From Roseococcus sp. SDR (GTDB taxonomy: Bacteria; Pseudomonadota; Alphaproteobacteria; Acetobacterales; Acetobacteraceae): 64,000 bases of DNA. A program made the translations under genes and the position numbers. The notes under the pieces were generated by a model, which saw only the letters and a list, made by a program, of their open reading frames with translations, made no database searches and had not been told where the DNA came from. Below, in pieces: positions 34,673-43,452 of this stretch. Location: the NCBI RefSeq assembly GCF_019083995.1, contig NZ_JAHRCU010000010.1, positions 62,001 through 126,000 on the forward strand, written 5' to 3'. The stretch's first letter is position 1. Every line of letters starts with the position of its first letter.

Positions 34673-37651
34673 TCAGAGCCAGATGCTGGCCGAGGTGAGG
34701 GAGAGCAGGCCGCTCATGCCGATCTGGAAATCGGCGCCGCCATCGCCATCCACATCGCCTTCCAGGACACCGCCGGCGAAGCGCAACTGCCCGGCGACGG
34801 CGCTGAATGCGCTGCCCCCGATCCAGGAAAAGGCCTGGTTGCCGAACGCCCCGTCGTCCGCGTCGATGGGGCGCAGATCGATCCTGTCGCCATCTGTCAC
34901 GCTGAAGTCGGTGATGACATCGCCTGCCGCCTCGATCACGCTGCGGAAGACGAAACGATCGGCATCCCGGCCGCCCGTCAGGACATCTGCGCCCAGGCCG
35001 CCATCCAGCAGGTCCGCCCCATCACCGCCGATCAGCGTATCCTGGCCACCCAGCCCGCCCAGCGTGTCGTTGCCCTCGCTCCCGTCGAGGCGGTTCGCCC
35101 CGGCATTGCCATCCAGACGGTTGGCCTGCGCATTGCCCGTGCCATCCAGATCCGCCGACCCGGTCAGGCTCAGGCGTTCGACGTTCGTGGCCAGGCTGTG
35201 GCTCACCGAGGCGAGAACGCGGTCATCACCGGCATCGGCGGCCTCAACCACCACATCGCCAGCGTCGTCCACCAGATAGATGTCGTTATCAATGCCGCCG
35301 GACATGCTGTCGGCACCCAGCCCGCCATCCAGCCTGTCTGCGCCGCCACCGCCGATCAGCGTGTCATTGCCCGCGCCGCCGTACAGCGAATCCGCCTGGC
35401 CACCCAGGAAGACGAAATTGAGGTCACCATCATCGAGGATATTGGCGCCCGCATTCCCGTCGATCTGGTTCGCCCCGAAGTTGCCGGTGCCGTTGATGTC
35501 GGCCGTGCCGGCGAGGCTCAGGCGCTCCACATGTTCGCTGAGCGTGGTGCTGGCGAAGGCGAGGACGCGATCGTATCCACCATTCTGCAGTTCGATCACG
35601 GCGTCTCCCGCGTCGTCCACGATGTAGGTGTCGTCGCCCGTGCCGCCCGTCATGCTGTCGGCGCCTGTGCCGCCCTCCAGCCGGTCATGGCCCGAGTCGC
35701 CGGTCAGGGTGTCATTGCCGGCATCGCCGTACAGCGTGTCCTGGCCATCACCGCCGGCGAGGCTGTTCGCGCCGGAGTTTCCATCGAGGCGATTGGCGAG
35801 GACATTGCCGGTTCCGTTCAGATCCGCCGTGCCCACCAGGCTCAGCCTCTCGACATGGGCGCCAAGCGTGAAGCTGACCGAGGAGAGGACGCGATCCTCG
35901 CCGCCACCGGCCAGTTCCACCACCACATCACCGAAGCTGTCCACGCGGTAGATGTCGTTGCCGGCGCCGCCCACCATGCTGTCGGCGCCAAGCCCCCCAT
36001 CCAGCACGTCAATGCCGTCGCCCCCGCGCAAGGTGTCGTTGCCGTCGTCGCCGGTCAGGAGATCATTGTCCGCGCCGCCATCCAGCGAGTCGTTCCCGAT
36101 GCCGCCGGAGATCACGTCATCGCCATTGGCGCCGGTGATGGTGTCAGCACCATCGCTGCCGCTCAGGCGGTCATCATCCGCACCCCCATCCAGCTGGTCA
36201 TTGCCGGTGCCGCCGGAGATGGTGTCGTCGCCGATGCCGCCGGTGATGGTGTCGTTGCCCGCGCCGCCGCTGATCCGGTCGGCCGCGCCGACCGCGAAGC
36301 CGTCATCGCCTGCGATCAGGTCGTCTCCGCCCATGCCGCTCAGCGTGTCCGAGCCCGCGAAGCCATTGATGACATTCGCGAGGCTGCTGCCGTTGATCAC
36401 GTCATTGCCGGCGGTGCCGTCGAAGCTCTCGGTCACGCGGGTGAGCGAGGCGATGATGCCGGTCCCTGAGCCGTCATTGCCGCCCTGGGCGACCAGCACC
36501 ATGCGGCCATCGGCGAAGCCCACCAGGGCACCCACATCCGACGCAGCGGTGGAGCGGATCGTGTCGCCGGGCGCGCGCGTGCCGTCCGGCAGGAAGGTGG
36601 TCACGATGGTGCCGGTCGGCGATCCATCGGACACGAGGCGCCGGCTCCAGGAGACGGCGAAGCCGCCGTCTCCCAGCACCGCGATGGAGGGCCAGAGCTG
36701 GTCTTCCCCGCTCAGCACGAAGGTATCGCCGCCGCCGATATACTGTCCCTTGGGACCGTGGACCCTCACCACGACCTTGTTGGTGTCGTTCGCGATATTC
36801 CCGGAATCATAGGCGAACACGACATTGCCGTTCGGCAGCGCGGCCGTGACGATCCGGCTGTCCACATAGGCATCGAAGGCATCCGCCAGGACCGGATCGC
36901 CGTTTCTGAGCACAGGCGTCCCATCAGGGTTCCAGTAGCGGAAACCCAGCAGGCCGCCCTCCGGCGGGCGCGATGTGGAAACGCCAGGAATGGCGACGCC
37001 CGGCGGGCCCTCAGCGCCCTCGGCCACGACCACGATGGTGCCGTTGGTCAGCACGGCCACGCCGAGTTCGCTCACCCCCCGGTCACGCTCGATGGCGGTG
37101 AAGGTGGTGAAACCGGGATCCGCCGCACCGGCATTGGTGAAGCCGGCCACGAAGGCGGGAGAATTGGCCGGGGTGGCGGTGCCGGAATAGGCGACCACAT
37201 AGCCGTCCGCCCGGGCCGCGATGCTGATCGCGCCGCCCGTGATGGAGGCACTGGCGAGCGCGAGGGGCGCCGAGACGGCCAGGCCCGTGCTGCCATGAAC
37301 CACGGCGGTCCAGTAGGTGGTGGTGCCGCCCGCCGTCTCGGCCCAGGCGAGCGCGACATTGCCATCCGACAGCAACGTCATGCTGAGGCCGTAGAGATTG
37401 CCCGTACCGCCCGTCAGGTCGGTGATGGCGCCGGGGATCAGGGCGCGCGTCGCCGCATTGAAGATGCCGAACTGGATGCTCTCGCCGCTGCCGCTGCTGT
37501 TGCTGACCCAGGCCGCCGCGAAGCGCCCCGCATCCAGTGCCACCGCTGCCGGCGTGCCCTGTGTGCCGGCGGTGACGCCGGCACCCTGGCTGTTCAGCGT
37601 CACCAGGTTCGAGATGTCAGAAAGGCCGTAGGATGCAATTGATGCCGACAC
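34673..37651 (-). CDS. Large RTX (haemolysin-type calcium-binding) protein, probably type I secreted
   Basis: A 992-residue acidic protein. Residues about 1-400 form a strand-rich domain with repeated units such as AAVALDAGRFAAAWVS and TLLSDGNVALAWAE, resembling propeller blades. Residues about 410-960 contain many GGxGxDxL nonapeptides that bind calcium, in blocks alternating with a unit VERLSLxGTADxxGTGN, found three times. The C-terminus (residues about 930-992) looks like a type I secretion signal region. No protease or lipase motif was found, so it may be an adhesin or surface-layer protein. The start is a GTG at 37651; the ribosome site is weak. No type I secretion genes are adjacent. 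Confidence 0.9.
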   Translation of the reverse strand: MSASIASYGLSDISNLVTLNSQGAGVTAGTQGTPAAVALDAGRFAAAWVSNSSGSGESIQFGIFNAATRALIPGAITDLTGGTGNLYGLSMTLLSDGNVALAWAETAGGTTTYWTAVVHGSTGLAVSAPLALASASITGGAISIAARADGYVVAYSGTATPANSPAFVAGFTNAGAADPGFTTFTAIERDRGVSELGVAVLTNGTIVVVAEGAEGPPGVAIPGVSTSRPPEGGLLGFRYWNPDGTPVLRNGDPVLADAFDAYVDSRIVTAALPNGNVVFAYDSGNIANDTNKVVVRVHGPKGQYIGGGDTFVLSGEDQLWPSIAVLGDGGFAVSWSRRLVSDGSPTGTIVTTFLPDGTRAPGDTIRSTAASDVGALVGFADGRMVLVAQGGNDGSGTGIIASLTRVTESFDGTAGNDVINGSSLANVINGFAGSDTLSGMGGDDLIAGDDGFAVGAADRISGGAGNDTITGGIGDDTISGGTGNDQLDGGADDDRLSGSDGADTITGANGDDVISGGIGNDSLDGGADNDLLTGDDGNDTLRGGDGIDVLDGGLGADSMVGGAGNDIYRVDSFGDVVVELAGGGEDRVLSSVSFTLGAHVERLSLVGTADLNGTGNVLANRLDGNSGANSLAGGDGQDTLYGDAGNDTLTGDSGHDRLEGGTGADSMTGGTGDDTYIVDDAGDAVIELQNGGYDRVLAFASTTLSEHVERLSLAGTADINGTGNFGANQIDGNAGANILDDGDLNFVFLGGQADSLYGGAGNDTLIGGGGADRLDGGLGADSMSGGIDNDIYLVDDAGDVVVEAADAGDDRVLASVSHSLATNVERLSLTGSADLDGTGNAQANRLDGNAGANRLDGSEGNDTLGGLGGQDTLIGGDGADLLDGGLGADVLTGGRDADRFVFRSVIEAAGDVITDFSVTDGDRIDLRPIDADDGAFGNQAFSWIGGSAFSAVAGQLRFAGGVLEGDVDGDGGADFQIGMSGLLSLTSASIWL

Positions 37652-38019
37652 ATTATTTATCCAGGATGTTTATGGTAACCTATTGGCAAGGTTCGGCTGA
37701 GCGCAAGGGCGCCGCGGGTGACGCTGCGGCCGGCGATGATCACGGAGCAGATTCTGACCGACAGCGTGGGCGGTCCCGGTGGGCGCGTCCTGGGCGTTCG
37801 CCTGGTCAGCCCCCGGGCGGGCCTTCGTCCTCATGGAGGCGCCTTCCCGGCCACCGCGCATCGGGGTTCCCCATGAGGCGTCCAAGCACGAAGGGAGAGC
37901 CGCTTCCCTGGCTCACGCCGTTTCCTTGAAACAGGCCGTTCGCGGGAGGGGCCTGATGCCGATCATCCCTCGGGAGCCGAGTGTCGGTTGCGCGGCAGGC
38001 TATGCTGGGTCTTCAGAAG
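37652..38019. other. Intergenic stretch, no gene recognised
   Basis: About 370 bases between the RTX start and tRNA-Ser. The first 50 bases are AT-rich (for example CATTATTTATCC and GTTTATGGTAACC) and probably contain the RTX promoter. The rest has no convincing reading frame on either strand and no repeat or RNA that I recognise. Confidence 0.5.
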
Positions 38020-38110
38020 TGGCGGATGAGGTGGGATTCGAACCCACGATAGGCTTTTGACCTATACGCACTTTCCAGGCGCGCGCCTTCGACCACTCGG
38101 CCACCCATCC
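38020..38110 (-). tRNA. tRNA-Ser (anticodon GGA)
   Basis: On the minus strand the acceptor stem GGATGGG pairs with CTCATCC, followed by G and an encoded CCA. The anticodon stem CGCGC/GTGCG encloses CTGGAAA (anticodon GGA, serine). The long variable arm (TATAGGTCAAAAGCCTATC) is typical of a class II tRNA, and the T-arm is GGGTTCGAATCCC. Length is 91 bases. Confidence 0.96.
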
Positions 38111-38155
38111 AGCGGGCCCCTCTCTAGGGCGGGTCGTGCCCCAGGGCAAGCGGGG

Positions 38156-38344
38156 TCAGAAATCGCTGACGCGGCCCTTCCTTTCCCAGTCATTGTAGCG
38201 CGTGGGCTCCGGGCCGGTCGGGCCGCCATCCTCCACGGCGGCGGGCGCCGCGGGACGCGGCGGGCGGTTCACCGGCGTCAGCGGCGGCGCGGTGCGGGGC
38301 TTGCCGGCGGGATAAGCCGGGGGGGTCTTTTCTTCGTCACTCAT
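38156..38344 (-). CDS. DUF1674 protein, succinate dehydrogenase assembly factor 4 (SDHAF4) homologue
   Basis: A 62-residue protein starting at ATG 38344 (MSDEEKTPPAYPAG). The first two thirds are proline-rich and probably disordered. The C-terminal segment GPEPTRYNDWERKGRVSDF is the diagnostic DUF1674 motif shared with eukaryotic SDHAF4, which helps load flavinylated SdhA into complex II. It is divergent from htpX with 36 bases between start codons. No sdh genes are nearby, so the assignment rests on the motif alone, but the motif is very distinctive. Confidence 0.88.
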   Translation of the reverse strand: MSDEEKTPPAYPAGKPRTAPPLTPVNRPPRPAAPAAVEDGGPTGPEPTRYNDWERKGRVSDF

Positions 38345-38380
38345 GATGCCGATGTGGGATGGCAGAGGGATTCGCGAAAG

Positions 38381-39292
38381 ATGCTCAAGACCTTCATCCT
38401 CCTCGGCGGCCTGACCGCGCTCTTCATGGTGGTGGGCTATGCGCTCGGCGGTGAGGCCGGCGCCACCATGGCGCTGCTGATCGCCGGCGGCATGAACCTC
38501 TTCGCCTGGTGGGGCAGTGACCGCATGGTGCTGCGCATGCACAACGCCCAGCCCGTGACCGAGGCCGAGGCGCCGCAACTCTACCGCATGACGGCCGATC
38601 TCGCGGCCCGCGCCGGCATGCCCATGCCCGCGCTCTATGTGATCCATGAGGACCAGCCCAACGCCTTCGCCACCGGCCGCAGCCCCGAGCGCGGCGCCGT
38701 CGCCGTCAACACCGGCCTGCTCGACCTGATGAACGAGCGCGAGGTGGCGGGCGTGATCGCGCATGAGCTGGCCCACATCAAGCACCGCGACACGCTGATC
38801 ATGGCGGTGACGGCGACACTGGCCGGCGCCATCGGCTTCCTCGCGCAATTCGCCTTCATGCTGGGCCGCGGGCGGGAGAACCGGCCCAACCCCATCGCCA
38901 TGCTGCTCATGGTGATCCTGGCGCCCATGGCCGCCGCGCTGGTCCAGATGGCCATCTCCCGCGCGCGGGAATTCGAGGCCGATGCCGAGGGCGCGCGCAT
39001 CTGCGGCGATCCCTCCTGGCTCGCGAACGGCCTCGCCAAGCTTGAGCGCGGCAAGATCGGCCATGTGAACCAGACGGCCGAGGCCAATCCCGGCAGCGCG
39101 CATATGTTCATCATCAACCCGCTTTCGGGCCTGCGCATGGATCGCCTCTTCGCGACGCATCCGCCGACGGAGGAGCGCATCGCCCGCCTCATGGCGATGG
39201 GCCCGATGGGGGGCGCGCCCGCCATGGTGAGCGCATCGCGGGGCGCCTCTCCCTGGGCGGCGCCGCAGAGCAAGCGCAACCCTTGGGCATGA
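38381..39292 (+). CDS. htpX: Membrane zinc metalloprotease HtpX
   Basis: An inner-membrane protease that degrades misfolded membrane proteins under stress. The 303-residue protein starts at ATG 38381. Two N-terminal transmembrane helices (LGGLTALFMVVGYALGG, ATMALLIAGGMNLFAWW) precede the zinc site H128-E-L-A-H132 in IAHELAHIKH and the third ligand in REFEADAEGARI; two more hydrophobic segments lie between. The C-terminus has the family sequence FATHPPTEERIARL. A tail of about 30 residues rich in Pro and Ala follows, as in other alphaproteobacterial HtpX. Confidence 0.95.
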   Translation: MLKTFILLGGLTALFMVVGYALGGEAGATMALLIAGGMNLFAWWGSDRMVLRMHNAQPVTEAEAPQLYRMTADLAARAGMPMPALYVIHEDQPNAFATGRSPERGAVAVNTGLLDLMNEREVAGVIAHELAHIKHRDTLIMAVTATLAGAIGFLAQFAFMLGRGRENRPNPIAMLLMVILAPMAAALVQMAISRAREFEADAEGARICGDPSWLANGLAKLERGKIGHVNQTAEANPGSAHMFIINPLSGLRMDRLFATHPPTEERIARLMAMGPMGGAPAMVSASRGASPWAAPQSKRNPWA

Positions 39293-39415
39293 GGCCCGCC
39301 GCGCTGCCCCCGGGCCGGGCAGGGCGGATACGCCTGACAGGGACGTAATCTTTCTCTGTCTTTCGCCTGCGCACCTGCGTGGCATGCTCGCCCCAGCATT
39401 CATGCAGGAGGCGAG

Positions 39416-40492
39416 ATGTTCCGCAGGGGTTTGGCCGCGCTGCTCGGCGCCGGATTGATCAGCAGCGCCGCCACGGCGCAGACCGCAACCCCCGCCGTGC
39501 CCCCCGGCCCGCGCATCGCCATCACGGCGGTGACCCAACCGCTGCCGACGCAGCCGCAATACATCCTGGTGGACCAGCGCCTGATCCGCGACGGCCTGCG
39601 TGAGCGCAGCGGCGGCCGCATCGAGGTGACCCTGGCAAGCCATGCCGAGCGCAACCTCGGCGGCGCCGAGATCGTGCGCCTCGTCCGCGCCGGCCAGGCC
39701 GAGATCGGCGCCGGCACGCTCTCCACCCTCTCGGGCGACGTGCCCATCCTGGACGGCGTGGATCTCTCGGGCCTGGCGCCCGATATCGCGCTCGCCCGGC
39801 GCATCGCGGATGCGATGACGCCGGTGGCCAACCGGGACCTGGAGCGCTTCGGCACGCGCATCCTCGCCATGTATCCCTTCCCGGCGCAGGTGGTCTTCTG
39901 CCGCGCGCCCTTCACCTCGCTCGCCGATCTCCGCGGTCGCCGCATCCGCACCTTCGGCAACAGCCTGGTGGATTTCTTCAACGCGGTCGGCGCGCAGCCC
40001 ACCTCCATCGGCTTCCCCGAGGTCTATTCGGCGCTGGAGCGCGGCGTGGTGGATTGCGCGATCACCGGCACGGGCTCGGGCGTCGCCGCCCGCTGGCCCG
40101 AGGTCTCCACCCATATCAGCGACCTGCCGGTGAGCTGGGCCGTCGCCGCCTATATCGTGAATGTCAGCTGGTGGAACCGGCAGGACCCCGCCGTCCGCGC
40201 CCTGCTGGAGCAGACCTTCCGCGAGGTGGCCGATGCCCAATGGGCGCTGGGCGCCGCCGCGACGCGTGACGGCATCGACTGCGCCATCGGCAACCGCGAG
40301 GGCTGCCGCATTCATACGATGGCGACGCGCCCGATGACCGAGGTGAAGGCCTCGGATGCCGACCGCGCCGAGACCCGCCGCATCTTCGAGCAGGTGGTGC
40401 TGCCCGGCTGGGTGCGCCGCTGTGGGGCCCGCTGCGGCGAGATCTACAACCAGACGGTCTCCCCGCTCACCGGCGTCCGGTTCGGCGGCTGA
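39416..40492 (+). CDS. dctP: TRAP transporter solute receptor DctP
   Basis: Periplasmic receptor of a tripartite ATP-independent importer. The 358-residue protein starts at ATG 39416 after a strong GCAGGAGG site; the signal peptide is MFRRGLAALLGAGLISSAATAQ. DctP features include LADLRGRRIRTFGNSL and the FPEVYSALERGVVDCAITG block with the arginine used for carboxylate binding. Four cysteines in the C-terminal half (for example CAIGNREGC and RRCGARCGE) are unusual and could form disulfides. It opens the operon with dctQ and dctM, followed by a Bug receptor and hyuAB, so a cyclic amide or its carboxylate product is a likely ligand. Confidence 0.92.
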   Translation: MFRRGLAALLGAGLISSAATAQTATPAVPPGPRIAITAVTQPLPTQPQYILVDQRLIRDGLRERSGGRIEVTLASHAERNLGGAEIVRLVRAGQAEIGAGTLSTLSGDVPILDGVDLSGLAPDIALARRIADAMTPVANRDLERFGTRILAMYPFPAQVVFCRAPFTSLADLRGRRIRTFGNSLVDFFNAVGAQPTSIGFPEVYSALERGVVDCAITGTGSGVAARWPEVSTHISDLPVSWAVAAYIVNVSWWNRQDPAVRALLEQTFREVADAQWALGAAATRDGIDCAIGNREGCRIHTMATRPMTEVKASDADRAETRRIFEQVVLPGWVRRCGARCGEIYNQTVSPLTGVRFGG

Positions 40493-40494
40493 GC

Positions 40495-41088
40495 TTGCTG
40501 CGCGCGGCTTCGCTGCTGCGCCGCGGGGTCGCTGGCCTCGCGGCGCTGATGGCCTGGGCGGCCGGCTGGAACTACGTGGCCTGCGCCCTCTTCATCACGG
40601 CCGACATCGTGGGGCGCAACGCGCTGGGCGTCTCCTCCGCCGCGACGGTCGAGATCACCGGCTACATGCTGGCCTGCGGCATCGCCTGGGGCCTCGCCCA
40701 TGCGCTCGCCTGCCGCGCGCATATCCGGGTGGATGTGCTGCTGATGCGCCTGCCCACGCGCCTGCGCGCGCCGTTGCATGTGTTCTCCCTGCTGCTGCTG
40801 ACGGGCTTCGCCCTCTTCATCGCCTGGGCCGCCTGGGAGCTGGTGGATGAGAGCGCGCTGTTTGACGCGCATGACAATTCCGCGCTGCGCGTGCCGCTGG
40901 TGATCCCGCAGGGGATCTGGGCCGTGGGGCTCTCGGCCTTCGTGCTCATGTGCGGCGTCCTCCTGCTGGAATCCCTGCTCGCTCTGCTGCTGGGCGAGGG
41001 GGCCAGGCTCGATAACCTGCTCGGCTCCCGCACCCTGGCCGATGAGACGGAGGAGGCGCTGGAAGCCGTCGCCATGGCCCGCAAATGA
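40495..41088 (+). CDS. dctQ: TRAP transporter small membrane subunit DctQ
   Basis: A 197-residue inner-membrane subunit with four transmembrane segments (for example WNYVACALFITADIVGRNALG, the family signature, and FSLLLLTGFALFIAWAAWELV). The TTG at 40495, two bases after the dctP stop, is used as start; ATG 40549 is an alternative but would cut into the first helix region. It overlaps dctM by four bases (ATGA). It forms the membrane complex with DctM and receives ligand from DctP. Confidence 0.9.
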   Translation: MLRAASLLRRGVAGLAALMAWAAGWNYVACALFITADIVGRNALGVSSAATVEITGYMLACGIAWGLAHALACRAHIRVDVLLMRLPTRLRAPLHVFSLLLLTGFALFIAWAAWELVDESALFDAHDNSALRVPLVIPQGIWAVGLSAFVLMCGVLLLESLLALLLGEGARLDNLLGSRTLADETEEALEAVAMARK

Positions 41089-42449
41089 TCGCGATCGTCT
41101 TCCTGCTGGGGCTGCTCGGCGTGCTCGTCGTCGCGGCCGCATCCGGCGCCCAGGCGCTGCCCATTGCCGAGATCCTGATGCTGATCGGCGTCTTCGTCGT
41201 CTTCTTCGGCTCGGGCGTCTATATCGCGGCCGTGCTGGGGGTGCTGGCTTTCCTGACCGGCTTCATCTTCAGCGACCGGCCCTGGTGGAACTTCGCGGGA
41301 CAGACGCTCTGGGGGCCGTCCTCCAACTTCGTTCTCGTCGCCGTGCCGCTGTTTCTCCTGATGGGCGAGATCCTGCTGCGCGCGGGGCTGAGCGACCGTC
41401 TCTACCGCGCGCTGAACGTCTGGCTGAACCGCCTGCCGGGCGGCCTGCTGCACACCAACATCGTGAGCTGCGCCGTCTTCAGCGCCATCAGCGGATCGAG
41501 CGTGGCCACCGCCGCCACCATGGGCTCGGTGGCGCTGCCCTATTTCCAGGGCACGGGCTACAACCAGCGCTGGGTGCTGGGCTCGCTCGCCGCCGGGGGC
41601 GCGCTGGGCAACCTGATCCCGCCCGGCATCACCTTCATCATCTACGGGCTGATCACCGAGACCTCGGTCGGGCAGCTCTATATCGCGGCCCTCTTGCCCT
41701 CGATCCTGGTCACGGGCCTCTTCCTGCTGCTGATCGCGGCCCACGGGTTGCGCCACCCTATGGAAAAGCCGCCGCCGCTGCCGCTTTCCATGAAACTGGC
41801 CGCGCTGCGCGACCTCGTCCCCACCATGCTGCTGATCGTCCTGGTGCTGGGCTCCATCTATGCCGGCTGGGCCACGCCGACCGAAGCCGCTGCGCTCGGC
41901 GTCACGGGTGCCATGTTCTTCGCGGCGCTGGAGCGCAAGCTGTCCTTCCGCATGCTGCACGCCTCGGCGGAAGCGACCGCGCGCAACACCGCGCTGCTCG
42001 GCCTCATCATCTTCGGCGCCTATCTGCTGAACTACATCCTCACCACCATCAACGTGCCCCAGGCGCTGGCCGGCCTGATCGCCGACCTGCCATTGCCGCC
42101 CTGGGCCATCATGCTCTGCATCATCGGCCTCTATTTCGCGCTGGGCACCTTCATGGAGGGCTTCTCCATGATCATCACCACCGTGCCCGTGGTGTTCCCG
42201 ATCGTGGTGGCGCTCGGCTACGACCCCATCTGGTTCGGCGTCATCATCACCATGCTGGTGGAGATCGCGCAGATCAGCCCGCCTGACGGCACGGTGATGT
42301 ACGTGCTGCAGGGCATGCGGCCCAAGCCGGGGCCGATCACCGATGTCTTCGTCGGCGTGATGCCCTTCCTGCTGGCCTATCTGGCGGCGGTCGGACTCCT
42401 GCTGATATTTCCCGAGATCGCGCTCTGGTTGCCGCGCGCTCTCGCCTGA
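41085..42449 (+). CDS. dctM: TRAP transporter large permease subunit DctM
   Basis: The 454-residue transport subunit with about twelve transmembrane segments. Family features include GSSVATAATMGSVALP, NLIPPGITFIIYG and ATPTEAAALGVTGA, the last typical of the sodium-coupled transport core. It overlaps dctQ by four bases and is followed 17 bases later by a Bug receptor gene. Transport is driven by a sodium or proton gradient in the known family. Together with DctP and DctQ it makes a complete importer. Confidence 0.95.
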   Translation: MIAIVFLLGLLGVLVVAAASGAQALPIAEILMLIGVFVVFFGSGVYIAAVLGVLAFLTGFIFSDRPWWNFAGQTLWGPSSNFVLVAVPLFLLMGEILLRAGLSDRLYRALNVWLNRLPGGLLHTNIVSCAVFSAISGSSVATAATMGSVALPYFQGTGYNQRWVLGSLAAGGALGNLIPPGITFIIYGLITETSVGQLYIAALLPSILVTGLFLLLIAAHGLRHPMEKPPPLPLSMKLAALRDLVPTMLLIVLVLGSIYAGWATPTEAAALGVTGAMFFAALERKLSFRMLHASAEATARNTALLGLIIFGAYLLNYILTTINVPQALAGLIADLPLPPWAIMLCIIGLYFALGTFMEGFSMIITTVPVVFPIVVALGYDPIWFGVIITMLVEIAQISPPDGTVMYVLQGMRPKPGPITDVFVGVMPFLLAYLAAVGLLLIFPEIALWLPRALA

Positions 42450-42466
42450 TTTTTCGGAGCCCCTTC

Positions 42467-43450
42467 ATGTTCAAGCGCATGCTTCTCCTCGCCGCCGCAA
42501 TCCTGGCGCCGGTCTCGCTCGCCCAGGCGCAAGCCCCGGCCGCTTCATCCGGGCCGGGCTTCGAGCGGCCCATCCGCATCATCATCCCCATCGCCCCCGG
42601 CGGCGGCACCGACGTCTTCGCCCGCCTGCTGGGCGAGATCGTGGGCACCTCGCTCGGCCAGCCCATCGTGGCGGAGAACCGGCCCGGCGCCTCGTCGACC
42701 ATCGGCACGCAATTCGTGGCGGACCAGCGGCCGGACGGCACCACGCTGCTCTTCACCGCCAATGCGCCGATCACGGCTGCCCCCCATGTGATGAACGTGC
42801 GCTACACGCTGGATCAGCTCGATCCCATGTTCATCGTGGGCCACACCGGCTTCACGCTCTGCGTGCGGCAGGACAGCCCCATCCAGAACGCGCAGCAGCT
42901 CATCGCCGCGATGCGCGCCGCGCCCGGCCGCTTCACCTACGGCACGGATGGCGTGGGCGGGAACATGCATCTCGCCGCCGAGCGCGTCTTCCGTGCGCTG
43001 GGCATCGAAGGCACCATGGTGCCCTTCCAGGGGGCCGCGCAGACGCTCACGGCATTCACCGGCGGCCATATCGATCTCTATGGCGGCTCCATCGCCGTCG
43101 CCATGCCCGCCATCCGCGATGGCCGCGCCCGCTGCCTGATCCTGACGCAGCGCGCCCAGCACCCCGAGGTGCCAACCGGCTCCGGCCTCGACGCCCTCGG
43201 CATCCCGAATGAGGAGACGCTGATCTGGTGGGGCATGCTGGCGCCCAAGGGCCTGCCGGCCGATCGCCGCGCCGCGCTGATGGCGGCCTTCGAGGCCGCC
43301 TGGCGCACTGAGCGCTTCCAGACGCAGCTCGCGCGATCCGGTGTCACGCCCGAGTTTCGGGACAGCGCCGCCTCGGCCGCGCTGATCAACAGCGAGAGCG
43401 ATGCCCTGGGCCGCGTCGCCCGCCAGGTCGGCATCGAGCGGCAGCGCTGA
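42467..43450 (+). CDS. Bug/TctC-family solute receptor within the TRAP-hydantoinase operon
   Basis: A 327-residue periplasmic receptor starting at ATG 42467 with signal peptide MFKRMLLLAAAILAPVSLAQA. Bug motifs are RPIRIIIPIAPGGGTDVFARL, VAENRPGASSTIGTQ and VPFQGAAQTLTAFTGGHID. It normally partners TctA/TctB, none of which is adjacent, yet it is embedded between a complete TRAP transporter and hyuA, with two bases to hyuA. Either it senses the same solute for a TctAB pair elsewhere (a partial tctA is at the right end of this window), or it has a signalling role as described for some Bug proteins. Confidence 0.93.
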   Translation: MFKRMLLLAAAILAPVSLAQAQAPAASSGPGFERPIRIIIPIAPGGGTDVFARLLGEIVGTSLGQPIVAENRPGASSTIGTQFVADQRPDGTTLLFTANAPITAAPHVMNVRYTLDQLDPMFIVGHTGFTLCVRQDSPIQNAQQLIAAMRAAPGRFTYGTDGVGGNMHLAAERVFRALGIEGTMVPFQGAAQTLTAFTGGHIDLYGGSIAVAMPAIRDGRARCLILTQRAQHPEVPTGSGLDALGIPNEETLIWWGMLAPKGLPADRRAALMAAFEAAWRTERFQTQLARSGVTPEFRDSAASAALINSESDALGRVARQVGIERQR

Positions 43451-43452
43451 TC

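Noticed and set aside
37652-38019. Small ORFs between the RTX gene and tRNA-Ser
   Set aside because: Candidate frames overlap each other on both strands, lack ribosome sites and show no recognisable sequence.
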